This document shows positions 6,731 through 8,508 of a stretch of DNA of 8,508 nucleotides, piece by piece. This DNA comes from DASUFI01 sp036274635. Lineage in GTDB: Bacteria > Planctomycetota > B15-G4. The DNA lies in contig DASUFI010000202.1 of NCBI GenBank assembly GCA_036274635.1, positions 1 through 8,508 on the forward strand. The letters are read 5' to 3'. The position numbers were made by a program, and so were the translations under genes. How positions within the stretch are numbered: position 1 is the stretch's first letter; the number at the start of each line of letters is the position of its first letter. Below the pieces are notes generated by a model that was not told the DNA's origin, did not search any database, and was given only the letters and a program-made list of their open reading frames with translations.

Positions 6731-7195
6731 GTGTACCAGCTCGTCGCCAGCATGTCGCCCGACCGCTTTGCCGCTCTCTATCGTGCCCTTCCCGACACGA
6801 TGCGTGAGGCGCTCGACGCGCCCGTGGCGCGCGTGCTCAACGCCCGCCCGGCCTTCGTGCGCCGGCAGCCCGAGGCGCTCAGGATCAAGGCCCTGCGCGC
6901 CTACCTGGCCCGCGAACGTGACGACACCCTCTGCAGCGAGATCCTGCGCTCCTACTTCCTCGGCCCCCGCAAGGAGCTCGTGGTGGCCTTCCTGGATGCC
7001 ACCGGTGTCAAGCACGAGGACGGCCAGGTGGCCGACGACGCCGCGCCCGACGAGGCCAAGGTGCCTGAGGCCGTGAAAGCCCTGCTCGCCGCGCACGAGC
7101 GCGACGACGTGGCCCTCTATCTGCGCATCGCCGCCATCCAGTGGCCTGACAGCGAGGCCATCCGCACGGCCCTGGCCGAGCTCACGCCGGGGTGA
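6731..7195 (+). CDS. Hypothetical protein, 154 residues, mostly helical
   Basis: I do not recognise this family. It is a real gene by codon use (G/C third positions throughout), a well-placed GGAG seven bases before the GTG start, a TAGAAT box upstream, and a coherent protein sequence. It is 154 residues, with no cysteine-pair motif, signal peptide or membrane span. Predicted by eye as nearly all helix: residues 1-60 (LYRALPDTMREAL, then RRQPEALRIKALRAYLA), a central segment around 80-95 (GPRKELVVAFLDATGV) that looks the most constrained, an acidic loop (DDAAPDE, about 102-108), and a C-terminal helical half with ALLAAHERDDVALYLRIAAIQWPD (described by its ends, about 116-139). The layout suggests a small cytoplasmic adaptor or helical-bundle protein, without evidence for a function. 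It is divergent from the radical SAM remnant and convergent with the CitE-like gene, overlapping it by 14 bases. Confidence 0.85.
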   Translation: MYQLVASMSPDRFAALYRALPDTMREALDAPVARVLNARPAFVRRQPEALRIKALRAYLARERDDTLCSEILRSYFLGPRKELVVAFLDATGVKHEDGQVADDAAPDEAKVPEAVKALLAAHERDDVALYLRIAAIQWPDSEAIRTALAELTPG

Positions 7196-8180
7196 AGAAA
7201 GCCCGCTCGACCGGCGCCGGCAGCGCCACCCCGGCGCGGCGCGCGAGGCGCAGCACCTGCCAGTGGTAGCGGTAGCTGGCGCGGTCGTGCAGGGTGTCGG
7301 CATGGCGCACGGGCGCCCAGTGCGCGGCGCTGGCGGCCAGCAGCAGCTCGGCCGCGCGCTCCACCTCGGCCGGCTCCGGCGCGAAGGCGGCGAGAATGGG
7401 CTCGATCTGCGCAGGGTGTATGGACCACATGCGCAGGAAGCCGAAGTCGCGCCGCGCTCGGCGCGCGTCGGAGCCCACCGCGCCGGGCGTGGCGAGGTCC
7501 ACCGTCACGTTGTGCACCGGCACGAGGCCCTTGGCCAGCGCCGCGCCCACCATGCGCGCCTTGGCCCGCGCCACGAGCGCGTGCTCGAACTGTCCCGGGC
7601 TGCGCATGGCCGCCTCCGGGATGGCGCCCTGGTGCGCCGAGACGAAGTCCATCAGCCCGAACTCCAGTGCGCGCAACCACGGCAGCGCCGCGATGCGGAA
7701 GACGTCCGCGAGCCCGCCGTGCGTCTCGATCAGCACGTGGACCGGGATCTCGCGCGCCACGCCGGCCTCGGCGCACAGGCCCTGCAGCAGGTTGACGAAC
7801 TCCGCGACTTGCCGCGCCGACGTGGCCTTGGGCAGCGTGACGTGCGCCAGGCGCCGGCCTGCGCCGCGCAGGATGGTGCGCAGGTCGTCGCGGCAGGCCG
7901 GCGTCCCCGCCTCGTGCACGCGCACGCCCACGGCGCCGTGGCGGGCGGGCGGGTCGTTGAGCAGGGCCACGGCCAGCTCGGCGTGCTCGCGCTCGCGGCC
8001 CACCGGCGCGCCGTCCTCGAGATCCAGCGTGACGTCGAAGGCGCCGCCGCGCGCCGCCTGCAGCTCGAGCGCCTTGCGCATGAAGCGCTCGCTGCCGGCG
8101 TAGTGGTCGCAGGCCGCCAGGGCCGGGACCTCGGCCTCGCCCGCGAACAGCGCCTGATCGGGATGCGTGGGTCCGGTCAC
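7182..8180 (-). CDS. HpcH/HpaI aldolase/citrate lyase family protein (CitE-like CoA-ester lyase)
   Basis: A 332-residue TIM-barrel protein of the CitE-like group, whose members split or form C-C bonds of malyl-, citramalyl- or methylmalyl-type CoA esters with a divalent metal. Visible motifs are DLEDGAP (53-59, strand with an acidic pair), the substrate arginine in VRVHE (87-90), LPKAT (116-120), IETHGGL with probable metal ligand E152, EFGLMDFVSAHQGAIP (173-188) with probable metal ligand D178, and MWSIHPAQIEPI (251-262), a hallmark of this group. The exact substrate cannot be told from sequence. The start is the GTG at 8180; the next methionine of the frame is residue 34, after conserved-looking sequence, so GTG is favoured. 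There is no ribosome-binding site, but a good -10 box (TATAAC) lies eight bases before it, so the mRNA may be leaderless. Nothing next to it encodes a CoA transferase, so no pathway can be inferred. Its last 14 bases overlap the convergent 154-residue protein gene. Confidence 0.92.
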   Translation of the reverse strand: MTGPTHPDQALFAGEAEVPALAACDHYAGSERFMRKALELQAARGGAFDVTLDLEDGAPVGREREHAELAVALLNDPPARHGAVGVRVHEAGTPACRDDLRTILRGAGRRLAHVTLPKATSARQVAEFVNLLQGLCAEAGVAREIPVHVLIETHGGLADVFRIAALPWLRALEFGLMDFVSAHQGAIPEAAMRSPGQFEHALVARAKARMVGAALAKGLVPVHNVTVDLATPGAVGSDARRARRDFGFLRMWSIHPAQIEPILAAFAPEPAEVERAAELLLAASAAHWAPVRHADTLHDRASYRYHWQVLRLARRAGVALPAPVERAFFTPA

Positions 8181-8188
8181 GAGGGCCA

Positions 8189-8194
8189 GTTATA
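8189..8194 (-). promoter_or_regulatory. Possible -10 box (TATAAC) of the CitE-like gene
   Basis: TATAAC on the minus strand (five of six matches) ends eight bases before the GTG at 8180, so transcription would start at or very near the start codon. The -35 region is poor (CTGCGT at 17-base spacing). It is one of the few AT-rich spots in this spacer. Confidence 0.4.
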
Positions 8195-8223
8195 GGGTGC
8201 GCGCCGTCGAGACGCAGCGCCTC

Positions 8224-8252
8224 TTCCTCGCCGCCAGCAGCCCTGCTATCGT
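8224..8252 (+). promoter_or_regulatory. Possible promoter of tRNA-Cys
   Basis: TGCTATCGT at 8244-8252 gives an extended -10 (TATCGT, four of six matches, with TG one base upstream); TTCCTC at 8224-8229 lies 17 bases before it and is a weak -35. Transcription would begin near 8259, about 19 bases before the mature tRNA. Confidence 0.35.
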
Positions 8253-8277
8253 CCGCGCGCCGCGCAGGTGGCCGCGG

Positions 8278-8352
8278 GGCGGCATAGCCAAGTGGTAAGG
8301 CAGCGGATTGCAAATCCGCTATTCCCCGGTTCGAATCCGGGTGCCGCCTCCA
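8278..8352 (+). tRNA. tRNA-Cys, anticodon GCA
   Basis: The cloverleaf is complete. The acceptor stem GGCGGCA (8278-8284) pairs with TGCCGCC (8342-8348); the D stem is GCC/GGC (8287-8289, 8299-8301); the anticodon stem is GCGGA/TCCGC (8303-8307, 8315-8319) with loop TTGCAAA and anticodon GCA at 8310-8312. The T stem is CCCGG/CCGGG (8325-8329, 8337-8341) with loop TTCGAAT. The discriminator base is T (U73 at 8349), the main identity base of cysteine tRNA, and the 3' CCA is encoded (8350-8352). It reads cysteine codons UGC and UGU. Confidence 0.98.
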
Positions 8353-8355
8353 ACC

Positions 8356-8375
8356 GCGCCCTGTCGAAGGGGCGC
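8356..8375 (+). terminator. Hairpin after tRNA-Cys, possible terminator or processing signal
   Basis: GCGCCC (8356-8361) pairs with GGGCGC (8370-8375) around an eight-base loop, beginning three bases after the tRNA CCA. No T run follows, so it may protect or delimit the tRNA precursor rather than end transcription efficiently; read-through into the downstream gene is possible. Confidence 0.35.
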
Positions 8376-8380
8376 CGCGC

Positions 8381-8386
8381 TAGCAT
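8381..8386 (+). promoter_or_regulatory. Possible -10 box (TAGCAT) of the P-type ATPase gene
   Basis: TAGCAT (four of six matches) ends six bases before the GTG at 8393, which would place the transcription start on the start codon and give a leaderless mRNA. No -35 box is seen, and the hexamer may be chance. Confidence 0.22.
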
Positions 8387-8392
8387 GCCGCC

Positions 8393-8508
8393 GTGAGCGG
8401 CACGGTCGAGCACAGTGGCGGCGCGCAGCAGACGACGGGCGCGCGCGTCGAGTTCCGTGTGCGCGGCCTCGACTGCGTCGAGGAGGTCGCGCTGCTGCGC
8501 GGCGCGCT
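8393..8508 (+). CDS. N-terminus of a probable heavy-metal translocating P-type ATPase (HMA domain), 3' end beyond the right edge
   Basis: Thirty-eight codons from a GTG at 8393 to the window edge. After a short Gly/Gln/Thr-rich lead (residues 1-17) comes VEFRVRGLDCVEEVALLRGA, the first strand, metal loop and first helix of a ferredoxin-like HMA domain. The loop is GLDCVEEV: C28 is present, but the second cysteine of the usual CxxC is replaced by glutamate, a variant I associate with ZntA/CadA-like exporters of zinc, cadmium or lead that carry a D-C-x-E-E loop. A stand-alone metal chaperone or another HMA protein cannot be excluded, since no transmembrane or ATPase part is inside the window. 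GTG is favoured because an ATG at 8385 leads to a stop after three codons. No good ribosome-binding site lies close to the GTG; GGGG at 8369-8372 is 20 bases away. Confidence 0.65.
   Translation, partial: MSGTVEHSGGAQQTTGARVEFRVRGLDCVEEVALLRGA

Noticed and set aside
7263..8195. Open plus-strand frame of 310 codons opposite the CitE-like gene
   Set aside because: Antisense shadow of a gene with clear family motifs; composition is typical of shadow frames.
8278..8352. tRNA-Cys as attachment site of an integrated element
   Set aside because: No integrase gene, and no repeat of the tRNA 3' end, is visible in the window.
1..8508. CRISPR arrays, insertion sequences, phage or toxin-antitoxin modules
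   Set aside because: No regularly spaced repeats, transposase motifs, terminal inverted repeats with target duplications, or recognisable toxin-antitoxin pairs were seen on either strand.

Overview
The window is a very GC-rich bacterial chromosomal segment (GC clearly near or above 70% by eye) with densely packed genes on both strands. G/C-ending codons dominate in every gene, SD-like GGAG boxes precede two starts, a tRNA-Cys carries an encoded CCA, and GTG starts are frequent. This suits a high-GC proteobacterium-like lineage. The citrate-lyase-like protein and the TAGAAT -10 boxes recall Burkholderiales, but the aminopeptidase and the family 4 uracil-DNA glycosylase would equally fit a deltaproteobacterial or uncultured high-GC group, so the lineage stays open.

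Layout. Bases 2165 down to 1 (minus strand) hold a likely operon: rsmE (16S rRNA m3U1498 methyltransferase), a family 4 [4Fe-4S] uracil-DNA glycosylase, and, coupled to it by an ATGA overlap, the first 209 residues of a PilM-like type IV pilus/secretion ATPase-fold protein that runs off the left edge. A 119-base divergent spacer separates this from pepA (leucyl aminopeptidase, M17, plus strand, 2285-3739). pepA converges on, and overlaps by 14 bases, a soluble PAS-PAS-HisKA-HATPase-REC hybrid histidine kinase (minus, 5642-3726).

Upstream of the kinase, on the same strand, lies a broken B12-type radical SAM gene (6461-5775). It keeps its first 31 residues, the middle of its radical SAM core and its C-terminus, but has lost the region expected to hold the cobalamin-binding domain and the CxxxCxxC cluster motif, and carries frame changes. 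Its promoter-like box, a repeated 9-mer and a large leader hairpin are still visible. Divergent from it is a 154-residue helical protein of unknown function (6731-7195, plus). That gene converges on a CitE/HpcH-HpaI-family lyase (minus, 8180-7182), again with exactly 14 bases of overlap.

The right end holds tRNA-Cys(GCA) at 8278-8352 and the first 38 codons of a plus-strand gene that looks like a heavy-metal P-type ATPase, starting with an HMA-like domain.

Most of the content is housekeeping or ordinary accessory genes, and I see no convincing new multi-gene system. The points most worth a second look are the decayed radical SAM locus with its preserved regulatory region, the repeated 14-base convergent overlaps, the translational coupling of a DNA-repair gene to a pilus/secretion gene, and two possibly leaderless GTG genes.
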